Source of the DNA: Cryptomeria japonica
Lineage: Eukaryota; Streptophyta; Pinopsida; Cupressales; Cupressaceae
NCBI RefSeq assembly: GCF_030272615.1
Contig: NC_081415.1
Location: forward strand, 100,916,796-100,980,795
Direction: 5' to 3'
DNA: 64,000 nt
Positions 1-13,056 of this stretch are shown piece after piece. Within the stretch, counting starts at the first letter, position 1. Every line of letters begins with the position of its first letter. The translations under genes and the position numbers were made by a program. The notes beneath the pieces were generated by a model that did no database searches, was not told the origin of the DNA, and was given only the letters and a program-made list of their open reading frames with translations.

Positions 1-531
1 GACATGGGGGAGGGAGCGACTGGGGATCTGCGGGAGCACATGATAGGTTATTTGCAGACTCGGGTAGAGAGATTAGAGGCGGAGGTAGCAGCTAGAGATG
101 TGCAGCTATTTGCACGTGAGTCAGAGCTGACAGTGGTGCTGCGGGAGAGAGATACTGCAGTGGAGAGATTGGCGGAGCTGCAGGAGAGAGTCCGAGCAGG
201 AGCACAGGGTCCGTCAGGGGAGACTATGAGGCAGTTTGGGCGAGCGCAGGCCGAGATAGAGTACTGGCGAGGTTTATATGAGCAGGTTGTGCCATTCAGT
301 CAGCGAGCTCTCAGTTATACCCAGATGCGGCAGACGAGATCCGAGCGATCACAGCGGATGCAGAGCAGTGGGGGAGTGATGGGTCCGTTGAGGCGGGATA
401 GATCAGGAGATGTAGGAGGGAGTGGGGGTTCGATGAGGCCTCCACGGAGAGATGGATCAGGTGGTACCGGTACCAGCGGTGGAGTAGGTAGGGGTGGGGC
501 AGGTACAACATCTGGCCAGAGCGGCATCTGA
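1..531 (+). CDS. C-terminal part of the antisense extra ORF of Tat-1 (coiled coil plus Gly/Ser-rich tail)
   Basis: The frame is open from base 1, so this is the 3' end of a longer ORF that starts outside the window. The first in-frame Met is at base 4. About 177 codons are visible. Residues ~8-70 are a charged Glu/Arg/Leu heptad-rich coiled coil, ~70-110 a helical linker, and ~115-175 a low-complexity Gly/Arg/Ser/Thr tail. It is clearly richer in G+C than the flanking DNA. It faces gag-pol tail to tail, as do the antisense ORFs of Tat elements. A decayed homologous arrangement at 55050-58080 shows a plant-mobile-domain-like region before a similar coiled coil, so the missing N-terminus may be a plant mobile domain. 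That last step is inference; function is unknown. Confidence 0.6.
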   Translation, partial: DMGEGATGDLREHMIGYLQTRVERLEAEVAARDVQLFARESELTVVLRERDTAVERLAELQERVRAGAQGPSGETMRQFGRAQAEIEYWRGLYEQVVPFSQRALSYTQMRQTRSERSQRMQSSGGVMGPLRRDRSGDVGGSGGSMRPPRRDGSGGTGTSGGVGRGGAGTTSGQSGI

Positions 532-1800
532 GAGAGCATTTTTGCATACATGTGTTGTATCATTGTCTATGTTTTGGATTGTATCTTGGATGGCTCTTGG
601 TAGCCGATTTTTGTAGACTTCATTGTACTCTGATATATGAGTTGATATATATGAGGGGATCCCATATTGTGATGATTATGCATGTGATGATGTATGGATG
701 TTTATGCATGATTTATGTTTTATCGCTTAGATGGATATGGGTACATGTATGCATTTGATGAGATGTTTCTTTTTATGTATGTTTTTATGATGATTCATGA
801 TGTGAGATACTGACATATGAATGCAGGATGATATGATTTTATGATGAGTTATGTAATGCTTTATGTATGAACAGGATTTGATGATGTTTCCTATTGCAAT
901 GTAATGATGAGATGATTTATGTGATGATGTTTGAATGAATGATGTTATGTATAAATATACTAGGATGATATATGCTTATGTTTTTGATGGATGAACAAGA
1001 TTGTATGATGTTTCCTTTTGCGATGTAATGATGAGATGATTTATGTGATGATGTTAATGCAATGGTTAGATGAATGATTTTATGTATGGATATGCATCTA
1101 GATGTGTTTAGATGAATGTAATATGGATAAACAAAATGTTAAGTGAATGCATATGGATAAACAAAAGGTTAAGTTCAAATGTTGATATGATGATGTCGAA
1201 ATGAATGCAGATGGATAAACAAATGTAAAGTACAAGTGTTTATTTAGGATAATGTGTTTTAAATGAATGCATATGTAAAAGGGTTACATGAGATGGTATA
1301 AACCAATGTTTTGTAAACAAATGGTGTTATGAATCTAAAATGCATTAAATATGAAAGTGGGATGATACTATAACTAATGAGTATAATAACTGCACCTTAA
1401 TGTAATGATAATGAATGCAATGTGAATGAATCTTACAATGAGCATAAGAAGATACTTAGTAATGAATGAATGCATCTTTTAACTATAAAGAAATGTATGC
1501 AAATGATAAATGGTGAAAAGATTAATAACATGATAATGGATAATTTACACTGGATGAAATGCTTAGTAAATGATTTAAAACAAACAAAGAAAAGTTAAGC
1601 TCATGAATGAATCTAATTATTTATGATTGATGCAATGATGAAAATGATTTTGTTTAATGAAAACTAATGTCAATAATGAACTATATGCAATGTTTAAGTT
1701 TAAACATGACATGAATGGTCGCAATGCAAGATGCACCTAAATGCAAGGATGATATGATCATGAGGAATGCAAGGTTTTTAAGACTTTGTATGATGCATTG
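532..1800. repeat. C-poor, ATG/GAT-rich low-complexity spacer of Tat-1
   Basis: No gene. The plus strand is strikingly poor in C and full of ATGATG, GAATGCA and GGATAAACAAA words. One stretch containing GATGTTTCC and the bases after it occurs at about 883 and again at 1007 (offset ~124 bases). A GGATAAACAAA motif recurs several times in 1110-1220. It lies between the antisense ORF and pol of Tat-1. A similar low-complexity tract on the opposite strand (54200-55000) sits beside the antisense ORF of Tat-4. Confidence 0.7.
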
Positions 1801-3311
1801 ATGATGTATCCGAGTACTCGGTCGTGATTGTATCCAAGACCAGCTTTTAGTTATTTTTGCATGTAAATGCTACATATGAATGAATGGATGGGTGATATGC
1901 AACGGAATGCAAATGTATAAACAGATGAGGTGAAATGATGATCCATAGTGCTCTATTTTCATCATTGAGCTTAAAAATGTTGGAAGAGAATACAAGCATC
2001 TTGACATAATGATTCAAGATGACCAGAGTATTTCTTACATGGATTTTGATATAGCAAGTTAATACAAGCAACTTGATATAATGGATCAAGTTGACCTGAG
2101 TATTGCTTGCGGAACAGACAAGGATTATCTCCTTTCGTGCATGACTTGGATCGTCCTCCTTGATCTTAGGCTGATCAGATCTTGAGACAAGTTCATACCG
2201 TACTAAGAAAATAAAACCTTTATCCAATTTGGAGGAAAAGGAACCAGAGAATGAGTATTGTACCTGTAACCAAACAGCATATTTACATAAAGAATAAAGA
2301 ATATGGATCCTTGGTAATGGTCCATGCCCATATGGTCGAGGTATACGTTGTAGTCAGCAAGTCGTAGTGATCTATGACTGCATTTTGCATAAGATCACGT
2401 AGCTTAGTGAACTTCCCACGTAGACACCATTAGTACATGCCCCAGAACTTCATCGAAAATAATGCGCAAACGATACAAAACAATGCTAAAAGATCCTAAT
2501 ACAGATAAACAAACGATTGTACTCATAAATCAACCAAGTATTTGATAGCTTAACATAATTTTCTTGTCAAAGAAAATGTCATCTTGTCTTTGTTTTGATA
2601 AGGAAGGATGCATCCTTGTTTAAGACAGTTTGGATTGTTGACGTTGATTGTGTTGGTCGAGTGATAAGTGGTCATTTGTGTGAGTATTTTGTCAATGTTT
2701 GTTTTGTATTTGATCGGATGAATATGTACAAGGTGTTGTCATGTTTTTGTGTGATTTTTGATGGGTTTTCCGATGTTTTTTGGATTTTGTGAAACAATTT
2801 TGAATGTTTTTGGTATTTTGAGAGTCATTTTTGAATGTTTTTGGTATTTTGAGAGTCATTTTTGAATGTTTTTGTATTTTCTGAGGATCGCCTGAATGAA
2901 GAGCGTAATGACACATAAGACAATGTAGAATCCACTTCCATCACTAGGGTAAGGGTATTGCCCCCAGTTTGTAGACCTGACTATGGAAAGGTGGGATGCT
3001 AGACGCATGGAGTACTTTCTTAATTGTAGATCAAATAACAAGCCATGGTTGTGATGGATGGATGTATGTGTGCATGAATGTGATCGCAACGAGCCTGAAA
3101 GATACTGGAGCCATTGCCTTTACGAGTGGCGCCTGTTTGCCAGGTTTTCACCATCGCACTTACCCAAGGTGCCACCGGAGTGGTTGTTCACCGTTTGGAT
3201 GCATGATTTTTCTTTACTTTTTTTTTGAATGTTTTTGTATTTTCTTCAGGACATTTTCTGAATGTTTTTGGTATTTTCGGATATGCAAGGGAGCCTGATG
3301 CCTTGTACACC
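1801..3311. other. Tat-1 spacer between pol and antisense ORF, with 31-bp tandem repeats
   Basis: No convincing coding frame. Three copies of a 31-base unit containing TGAATGTTTTTGGTATTTTG begin at 2801, 2832 and 2863. Related copies recur at 3220-3280. Short ORFs here have no recognisable domain. Confidence 0.6.
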
Positions 3312-6300
3312 TTAGGTATAAAACCTTTTGAGGTGCATGCTATTGATTGGATCTGCAAGCGGTTCTCCTTCTGATGTAGCCAACTGATATGCCCCGGACC
3401 CGAACACAGCAGTGACAACATATGGGCCCAGCCAGTTTGATTCAAACTTACCCTGATGTTCTCTGTTTGGTTGGTTGCGAGGATTCTCTCATAGAGCAAG
3501 ATCACCTACCTCAAATGTACGAGGTCTAACTCGGTGATTGTAGCTTCTGCTCATGCGCTGCTGATAGGCTTTGAGGTGATTGTATGCAGCTTGTCGTTTC
3601 TCATCAAGTAACTCTAAGTCCTGAAGACGGGATACTCTGTAAGTTTCATCATCGATGAGATTATGCAAGGAAACTCGTAATGATGGTATCTCAACCTCAA
3701 TAGGCAAGATAGCTTTTGCACCATAGACCAATGAATAAGGAGTTGCACCTGTAGGGGTTCGAATGCTAGTTCGATATGCCCATAATGCTGGATTCAATTG
3801 AACATGCCAATCACGACCGACATCATTGACTGTCTTCTTTAGGATCCTCAGTATGTTTTTATTGGACGCTTCGGCCTGACCATTGCCTTGTGGATAATAG
3901 GGAGTGGAAAAGCGGTGTTGGATATGAAATTTCTCACAAAGTTCACGGACATCTTGATTTTTGAAAGGGAGACCGTTATCTGTGACGATGGACATGGGTA
4001 CACCATACCGGCAGATGATGTAATTGAGGATGAATGAGGCGATCTGCTTGCCGGTGACTTGGGTAAGTGGAACAGCTTCAATCCACTTTGTGAAATATTC
4101 GGTGGCGGTAATAATGAATTTATGGCCATTGGATGAAGATGGATGAATCTTACCCACAAGGTCGAGGCCCCATTGACAAAAAGGCCATGGTGTTGTGATT
4201 GGTTGCAGTTCTTGTGCTGGTGCATGTATCAGGTCGCCATGAACTTGACATTTTTTGCACTTCCTGACAAAGTAGTAGGAATCCTTTTCCATAGATGGCC
4301 AATAGTATCCAGCTCGCATGATCTTCTTGGCTAGTGATGGACCACTTGAGTGAGTCCCGCAAATTCCTTCATGTACCTCTTCCAAAACCTTTGTTACCTC
4401 ATCCTGTTCCAGACATCGAAGGAGAGTACCATCAAGACTACGTCGGTATAGGGTTTCGGCAATAATGGTATATCGAGCAGTTTGGCGAATGAAGGTTTTA
4501 CGTTGGTTATTTGATTGGTTGGGAGGAAGGGTGTGATCGTGGAGATAGGTGTAGAACTCACCATACCATGGGGATTCTGAACCGACAAGGCGACATATCA
4601 TTTCGGATTCGGGGATATCATAAGCGGGAATCCAAAGCTGTTCTACCAAGAACTTGTAGCGTGTTGAATTCTGTGGAAGATCTAGGAGAGATGCAATGGT
4701 AGCCATAGCGTCAGCAGCTCAATTCTGATCTCTTGGTATTTGCTCAAAAGTGATAGTAGTAAATGATGTCTTTAGAGTGTCCACCATTTGCTTATATGGC
4801 ATGAGTTTATCATCTTTGGTCTGATATTCATGAGTTGCTTGTCGAATGACTAGTTGGGAATCGCCATATACTTGCAGTTCTTATAATTTCCATTGGATGG
4901 CTAACCTGAGTCCTGTGATCAAGGCCTCATACTCGGCTATATTGTTTGTGCATGGAAATGTGAGCCTGTAAGACTTCGAGATGCTATCACCTTGAGGTGT
5001 GATAAACAAAATGCTTGCCCCCGAGCCGTGCCTAGTGTATGAACCATCAAAATATAGTTTCCATGGTTGTGCTTCTGTGATCATGAATATCTCTTCATCT
5101 GGAAAATTGGAAATAAGAGGATGATCGCCTGTGAGTGGTGCATCGGCCAACTGATCTGCAATAACCTGACCTTTGATAGCTTTATGGTCCACATACTCAA
5201 TGTCAAATTCACTTAGAATCATCATCCATTTGGCCAAGTGACCTGTCAATGCTGCTTTGCTGAGTAAATACTTGAGTGGATCAATCTTTGCGATGAGTTG
5301 TACCTTGTGGGTCAACAGATAGTGCCGCAATTTAGTGGCTGCCAAGATTACTGCTAGGCAAGCTCGCGCAATAGGTGTGTAATTGAGTTCATAGCCAACC
5401 AGTGTGCGAGAGATGTAGTATACAGCATACTCTTTACCTTCTGCATTATGTTGTGCCAGTAATACACCTAATGCTGTACTTGTCGCTGAGATATAAAGTA
5501 ACAACGGTCTACTTGGATCTGGTGGCATTAGCAATGGTGGATTCATGAGATAGTCTTTAAGCGTTTGAAATGCTTGCTGGCATCGGGCATCCCACTGAAA
5601 GCGGATGTTCTTGTGTAGCAGATGTGTAAATGGGTGACACTTATCAGCCAGTTGTGCAATGAATCTTCGGATGGATTGAAGCCGTCCTTGTAGTGTCCGT
5701 AGCTGACTGATATTCTTTGGAGGTGGCATGTCCATGATTGCTTTTACCTTTGCTGGGTCGACCTCAATGCCTTTGCTTGAGACAATGTATCCTAGAAGTT
5801 TCCCGGAGGTTACTCCAAAGACACATTTCTTTGGGTTGAGTCGAACATGATATTGTTCCAGTCTATCAAAGATTTGATCTAAGATGTGGAGATGTCCTTC
5901 TCTAGTAAGTGATTTTGCTAGTAAGTCATCCACATAATCTTCCATCATGGTATGCATCATGTCATGGAAGATGGTGGTCATTGCTCTCTGATAGGTCGCT
6001 CCTGCATTCTTTAGACCGAAAGGCATTACATTCCAGCAGTATGTGCCCCAGGGACATGTGAAGGCTGTCTTATGTTGATCTTCGGGGGCGATCTTTATCT
6101 GATTGTAGCCGGAAAATCCATCCATGAGTGAAAGCATCGCATGTCCTGCTGTTAGATCCACTATGATGTCAATATTTGGTAGGGGGAAATCATCTTTAGG
6201 ACAGGCCTTATTTAGATCTCTGAAGTCAGTACAAATGCGGATGCCCCCTTTTGGTTTGCCGACAGGCACAATATTGGAGATCCATTCTGCATAATCAATT

Positions 6301-9300
6301 GGTCTAATGAAACCAACATCCAGGAGTTTCTTGAGTTCGGTTTTGACTAGCATGACAATCTGAGGATGCATCTTACGAAGCTTCTGCTTGACAGGTTTGG
6401 CTCCTTTTGCTACTGTGAGATGATGCATAACTAAATCAGGATCCAGCCCAGGCATGTCTGCATATGACCATGCAAAGTTGATCTGACGCTGCTGGAAGAA
6501 CTCTATGAATTTAGGTTGTTCCTCTGGAGTGAGAAGAGATGCCAGATGTATGATATGAGGATTTTCAGGAGTCCCCACATTGTATTCTTTGGTTTCCTCG
6601 ATGAGAATCGTTGATCGTTCCTGTTGTGTACTAGCAGGGAGGATGTCAAACCCTTCATCCTCAGGCGCCTCAGAGAGGTTTTCACCATTGGATACGCTCT
6701 TTCTTTTTACTTTTGTTGGATCAAACAGTGCCACAGTGTGGTTTTCACTGGAAGATCCATGTTTTATTGTTATGTTTTTGCAGCTGAAAGGTTTGGCATC
6801 CGCCCCAAAGTATGCTACGCTATTAAGTTCAATGGCGAATCCAGCTTTGTGATCCCCGCTTGGTAGATTATCCCTTAATTCCAAAAAGTCAATGATAACC
6901 TCATCGTTTTGGAAGAGGTCAAGACATGGAGGATTTGATTGGTTCCATTCGATGAGTTCAGGGTGGATAATGGGCATTACTTCATCGATTAAGTTAAGTG
7001 CGGGAGATGTATCAGTGAGGGTTAAGACAGTGTGGTGAAGGTCGTTGATGGTACTCTCCTTGTCAGAATCAGGCATAGGATGAGACATAGGGTCTGTGGA
7101 AGATGTTTCCAGCTCAGGTACCCAAGTGGTCTTTATCTGTGCTTCTCCGTAAACAGGAATGTCTTTGCGTGGCGGAGGTGGTGATGTGTCTTCCTCATCT
7201 GAAGTGTTAAGCTGTACAGAATCAAATTCCCACTCATGTGAGTCGGTCTCTGAATCACTTTCCAGCATCCGATTGCTATACCATACTGGGATGTCTTTGG
7301 AGTTGAACACAGCAGGTGTGATTGGGTTATGTATCTTTGTGGTGATCGGTGCTGCAGGAACCGTGATGAGGTTTAAAGGATTTGTTACTGGAAGTATCGG
7401 TAATGGTGACTCAGTGGCTGCTGATGGAACGGCTGGTGCCATAGATGCTGCTGCGGGTTCTGATACAGTTGTTGCTACAGATGGTGTTGCTGATGGGATT
7501 ACTGGTTCGTTTGGTGGGATGTTTGGCACTGGTGATGGTTGCGGTGGAGTTGTGAGCCTTGATGGAGCAGTGGGGATAGTGCTTGATGGTGCTTTGATTA
7601 TAAAAGGTGTCCTCTTTGTAGTAGGTGGGCAAAATGGTTTGCTGGGTTTTCCTTTGAATCTGAGTTTAGGAAGGACTTCTTTTTCAAATCCTAGGCCTGT
7701 ATTACCTTTGGGCTTGAACTCGGGCAACAGCGGTTCATGTCGTCCTTGTTTGCAGGATCCCAAAGCACTCTGACCATCATATCCCATTCTTTGCATAATG
7801 AGGAGGCCTTTGCCATATTGTTCCGTAGGAAGTGTAACTCGCGGTATGTCAGTGGTGATGGGATCTTTGTAGATCCAGTCCGCTAGGTCCTCATCTTGTG
7901 TCTCTTCCTCTTGACTCTTTCCAAGGATGAAAGGCGTTAAGGCACATGCAGGCGTGATTAGTGGTTGCTGGAGTAACTGCTGTGGTTTACCATGTGTTCT
8001 AGGAGAAGTAGGCATTTGTCCTACACAAAAGAGCTGACTCAAGTTGTATTCTCCAGGACCTTCCTCTGCGACTTTCATCTTAAGCTTTTCTTGCTTGGGT
8101 ATAGGGGTGTTTGAACCGGCGATTGAGGCGGGATTTACATATGATGTGGAGGAAATGGCTTCCCTATTATTAGGAACAGTAATCTCTGGTTGATGGCTAA
8201 TATTATGGCAAAATGCAAAAGGATTTGCATCGCCCAGGATTGTGATCTCTGTACCGTTATGTGGGAACTTGATACATTGATGATAGGTAGATGGAACGGC
8301 TTGCATGGCATGTATCCAAGGTCTCCCTAATAATAGATTATATGGCAGAGGAAGGTCCAGAACCTGACAAGTGATGTGCTTTACCACGGGGCCTACTCGG
8401 ATTGGTAGTACCACAGCTCCTTTGGATGAACGTTCTGCATCATCATAGGCCTTGATGGTGATCTTCTTGTGAGGATCCACAGATTCTATTGCATATCCCA
8501 ATGCTGTGACCAACTGTAGTGTACAGATGTTTAGGCCTGCTCCATTATCGATCAAGACTCGCTTGATCCTGTGTTGGTTGACAAAGCCTTCAATGTGGAG
8601 TGAGGCGTTATGAGGTTGCTGGAACGAAGAGTTGTCACTTTCGGAAAAAGTGAGACAAGGTGATGACTTTAGATTTCCAACCATGGCTTGAAATTGGTCC
8701 GTGTTCAGGTTTGCAGGGACTGACGCCTCTTGGAGTGCTTGATCCAAGATTGTTTTATGAGAGGGTGACAGACGCAAAAGCTCCAAGATGGATATAAGCG
8801 CAGGGGTTTTGTCTAATTGTTCCACAAGATTGTACTGCTTTGGATTGGAGGTTGTGCCTTGTGGAGCTGCCTTGATGGTAACTTTGCCACGACGTGTAAC
8901 AACATTGCAATTTGAGGTGGGATTTTTGAAGGTGATAGTTGCAATTTGTTCACTGGCATCATACAGGTGATTGACAGTGTAATTATACGCAGCTTGTGTA
9001 TAATCAGTGGTATCAGGACCTCGTCTGGACGTGGAAGGACCCCTTTGATCTTGCGATGGAAGTGGATTCTTGAACATCTGATGATCATTATTGGTCATTT
9101 TTGGGTCATGCCCTTCAATTTCAATTTCTCCCCGATCAATAAGATCCTGAATGAGATCTTTCAATCGATGACAATTACTTGTCTTGTGTCCTCTTCCTTG
9201 ATGGAATTCACAATGTTCAGTATCTCTCCACCATGCCGGTTTGACCTGAGGCTCATAGTTTGATAGCTTAGGTAGAGTGATCAAATTCTGAGAAATGAGT

Positions 9301-10598
9301 TGTCGCATCACTGTTTCAATGGGTTCCCCTAAGGGAGTGTATGTGCGTTTTTGTTTTTGTGGACGGGGTCTTGGTTCATCATGAGATGTGATGCGACCTT
9401 GATTAGGAGGAACATTTGTGTTATTTTGAGGTGGAGGATTTTGTCCTGCAAATCGAACCACAGGTTGTGCATTTTGGATAGTTCGAGCATCCACAACCCC
9501 ATCATTGACGATATTCTTATTCTTGTTCCAGAAGTTCGGTTTATCACTATTGAAACGCGGGCAAGGACCATCTTTGGGTTCATTAAAGATTTTGATGAGT
9601 CCTTTTTTGATGAGTGCCCGTTCACATTTTATACCCTTGGTGATCATATCGTTAAAAGAATCTGTATCTTTGACATCCAGGTGAAATTCCATTTCTTCGT
9701 TTAAGTTGGAAATGAAAATTTCCACTAGTTCTCGTTCAGGTAACTGAAGAGAACGTCTGCTAGACATTTGGCGCCATCGTTGCAGGAATACTGAGAATAA
9801 TTCACCTGGTTTTTGTTTGGTGTTGCATAGATCAGCCATGGTGATGTCGCGTTCAATATTATAAGAGTAATGAGATAGGAACTTCTGGATGAGTTCCTCA
9901 AATGTTCTTATGCCACCTGGAAGTCGGGAAAACCATGATGTGGTTGTTCCTCCCAAGCTTTGGGGAAAAAGGCGCATTAAGTATGTGTCTTCATATGCGA
10001 CTTCGAGACAAGTGGAATGAAATTCTCGGACATGATCGTGGGGATCTCCCTTTCCTCTATATTTTTCAAATTTTGGTGTTTCGAACCCGCGTGGAAAGGG
10101 TGGCATATAAAGATTCCTATCAAACGGATAGGGACAGATGTCGTTAAGTGAGAATTGACTGGTCTTAACACCACTATGAAGTTGTTGGGCAAGATTCTCA
10201 ACTTGTTGCCGCAACATCTCTATTTCATTAGGAGGAGGAGGTGGTGGGTTACCTCGAGGGATGTTATATCTGATGGGATCTCTACGCCTTTCCTCCTCAT
10301 GGCGACTTTGTCTTTCTGATGCTTGTCTTAATTGGACAAGATCAAAGTCAGAGGGGAGTTTGGCTCCTTCTTGAGCAAGTCGTAAAAAGTGAGCATCCAC
10401 ATTGCTCCTTAGTATTTCATCGAATAATCTGTTAAAATGAGGGTTATGCTGAACCCTTTCGATTGTTGAAGGAGTGGGAGTACTTGGGTTTTCATCATTC
10501 CCATTTCCTCCAAGTGCTTCTTGAAATTCATTGAGGTTGTCCTCTTCTTCCTCAATTTCCATTTCTCGTTGCCTTGATCGTGATCGGGTTTGAGCCAT
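3312..10598 (-). pseudogene. Tat-1 gag-pol polyprotein, one frame with three internal stops
   Basis: One frame of 2429 codons runs from ATG 10598 to TAA at 3312. Domains (aa): retrotransposon gag ~165-310; CX2HX4HX4C knuckle ~463-476; aspartic protease ~665-790 with active site DNGA; G-patch-like segment ~928-972; Pro/Ser/Ala-rich linker ~980-1140; reverse transcriptase ~1440-1610 with YVDD; RNase H ~1700-1820; archaeal-type RNase H from ~1846 (DGS, NNIAEYEA, then GDSQ); integrase with HHCC zinc site, catalytic Asp (WGLDLVG), Asp (VTDNG) and Glu (GQAEASN), ending KRFYT. Frame breaks: TAA 4881-4883 and TGA 4719-4721 inside the second RNase H, and TGA 3489-3491 near the integrase C-terminus. 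Translation past each stop keeps family-like sequence, so these are point changes, not frameshifts. The product would be the retrotransposon particle and replication enzymes. Confidence 0.92.
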
Positions 10599-11050
10599 TT
10601 TGTTTACAAGTTTGGTTTTGAAGTTGATTGAAGATGATGATGAGTGGTGATGAAATGCAAGATTGATTGGTTGGTGATTTGTGTTGTATGGGGATCTCTA
10701 GCACTTTTAAGGTAGATGTAACTGAAATTCCTTTCTTTGAATTGCTTGTTTGTTTGATAAGTTTGGATGTGATAAGGTGTAGAGAAATCTGAGATGTGTT
10801 ACAGATTTTGACTACCTAGCAATGAGAGGATTCACTCATTAACTAGTTTTAACCTGCGTAGATGTGTCTCTTAGGATGAGCTTATCCTAGATGTAGAAAC
10901 AATCTAAAAGTGATGTGATGTGTTTGATTTCAAGCAATATCTAAAAAGGAATCTTGGGATAAGAACCTCTTAATGTTTTGAGAGTTTTGGGATGGATTGA
11001 TGATGAAGTGATGATGTATGAGTGAGATGATGGATGTTTTGTTTTCAACT

Positions 11051-11575
11051 TCAATAAAAACTTTGTGTTACAAATGGAACAAACTCTACTTCTTCCCTTT
11101 CAGGCGTTGGTGGCACTTCTCGAGCTGTGTTGTAGGTGATACAGATGTTTGGGAAGAAGTTGGGATTAATCTTTCCTCCTTGATTTTTGTGATAACTCAG
11201 AGCTCTATATTGCATAAAAGCTCTGCGGTTTAATGATTCAGAATCAAATTCGTTTGTTTTACCTTGAAGGTATAGACGCATGTGATGTAGAAAGACTCTA
11301 TGTGAGACAAAGATTTGTCTATTGAGATAGAAGAATTTCCTCCTTTTGATCAAAGCCTTTGAGCTTAATTGTCTTCTTTTCAAGGTAATATTCTGATGAC
11401 ACTTCTTCTTTCGCAAGATGTGAAGAATGGTCATAAAAGTTGTGACTCTGTGTTGTTTGCACTTTGTTTTTGGTATTTTTGGTTGTGTTGACAGATGTTG
11501 GATGAGTACTTTGTTTTTGAAAGTGATTTTCTGATTTTTCCTTGACAAGAAAACAAAGCAAGCACCCAAACACAA
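11051..11575 (-). CDS. Small ORF in the Tat-1 leader, possibly conserved
   Basis: A 174-codon ORF upstream of gag starting MCLGACFVFLSRKN. No known domain; very basic and rich in Lys/His/Phe. The Tat-3 leader holds a 102-codon ORF at the equivalent place with a matching start (MCLCACRVFLSKKS) and a second similar stretch (RRKFFYLNRQIFVSHRVF here, KRSFLYKNCKLLLKHRTF there). Ogre-type Tat elements are known to have an ORF upstream of gag, so a real leader protein is possible. The similarity may simply reflect homologous leader DNA, so confidence as a gene is low. Confidence 0.3.
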   Translation of the reverse strand: MCLGACFVFLSRKNQKITFKNKVLIQHLSTQPKIPKTKCKQHRVTTFMTILHILRKKKCHQNITLKRRQLSSKALIKRRKFFYLNRQIFVSHRVFLHHMRLYLQGKTNEFDSESLNRRAFMQYRALSYHKNQGGKINPNFFPNICITYNTAREVPPTPEREEVEFVPFVTQSFY

Positions 11576-13056
11576 GATTGTAGCCTCAAAGGCACAAATG
11601 AGTATGGGTCTAGATCAACCCAATCCTTGGACTTGTTTCTGACCCTTCCTTTAGATTTATTTTAAGGTGTATTTCCAAAGCCTGAAGTCGGCTCAATTTG
11701 CACTAGGTCTGTAAAACGAACACACTTCAAACACTCTTTATCCCTAAAGTCAAATGGCCAGTTGTGATAAATTTAGCCCACATCTTGATATTTCTTCGAC
11801 TTTGGTACTACATACCTTATGAATCCCGCCGTGGCAGGTAAGGATGTGATATACTAAGTCTTGCACGAGCATAACAAATAGATGATCCCTATGATGGGGG
11901 AGTCACCACTTTTATCAAGCCACAAGTGACTTTTTAAAAAGCTATGTTTCTACTCAAGGAAATATGTATGGTGAGTATCTTGGGAGCAAAACCTTCTATG
12001 CTCTTGCACTAAATTATATCTCAAATATCCTCAATCAATAGAACGGGTGGGCTACTACTTAAAGGTGTTTAGTCATGTTCGATGTTTTTGGACATAAGTT
12101 CATTCTGCAGTGACTCACTTAAGAGCCTTGTAACTGGTGGTGGGGCCCATTTGTCCTTTCGGCCAGTTACACTGTAGGAACAGCTATACCCAAGGCTACA
12201 GCTTTCGCTCTCACCTGATTTCTATAGCGGCTCGAAGGATTTACCACTCGAGGTCGTTCCCAAGAGTATCGATCCCTTGGCAGGCCTCTCTTAAAAAGAT
12301 AAAATTTTGAGTGTTACTAACATTTTTCTCTTGCACCTAGGACCACGAGAGCCAAGGGAGAGGATAGTGTGTGTTAGAAGTAGGTCCACTCGACTGATTT
12401 TTGTGCACAAGCGTGCCAAACACGAAATTCACTTGTTCTTTTTAATCCAACATTTGCAAATGTGATCTAACTATTTGGAGATGTTGCTCCAACAGTCATG
12501 GTGTTCTTTTTAACTTCAAAAAGCAATGTGTTTTTGTATTCTAGAATTTGAAATCCTGGTCAACTTAATGGAAAACACTTTTGCATGAAGTAAAAATCGC
12601 TTGCAAAAATCAAAACAAGTGGATTGTGTATTTTATTTGCACCAAAATTTGAAGTGTGGTTTGTAAATTTTAGGTCCGAATTGATGCAAGGAAATCAAAT
12701 TTGTGTTGTTGATTTTAAGCACCAAAAATAAAGATGAGTCCTAACTAGAAAACAATGAAACTTCTCTTTTTTTTGTTTTGTAGTTTTAAGTTCTTTTTAA
12801 GCACTAAATGACAAATTTGTGATTTTTATGGTGAGTTGTTTAACCTGCATGAACAAAAACAAGTTAGTAAAAATTGGTGTTCAAGGGGGGCTTCCACAAG
12901 CCTAAGATACTCAATTTTTCGGTTACAAATTTTACAAATCCTGATTTTGAAATGCCCTGAAATTTGACTAAGTCTGAAATTTGGAGGATCTTCCAAAAAC
13001 TAGATTTTGCATTACAACTCCTAGAGGTCTGAAACCCCTCTCAAACATCCTCAAAG

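Noticed and set aside
7159-7773. 204-codon plus-strand ORF rich in Gly/Val/Ala
   Set aside because: It is the reverse strand of the Pro/Ser/Ala-rich linker of the Tat-1 polyprotein; composition alone keeps it open.
5100-10500. Plus-strand ORFs of 60-120 codons across the gag-pol region
   Set aside because: Antisense shadows of the polyprotein without domain signals.
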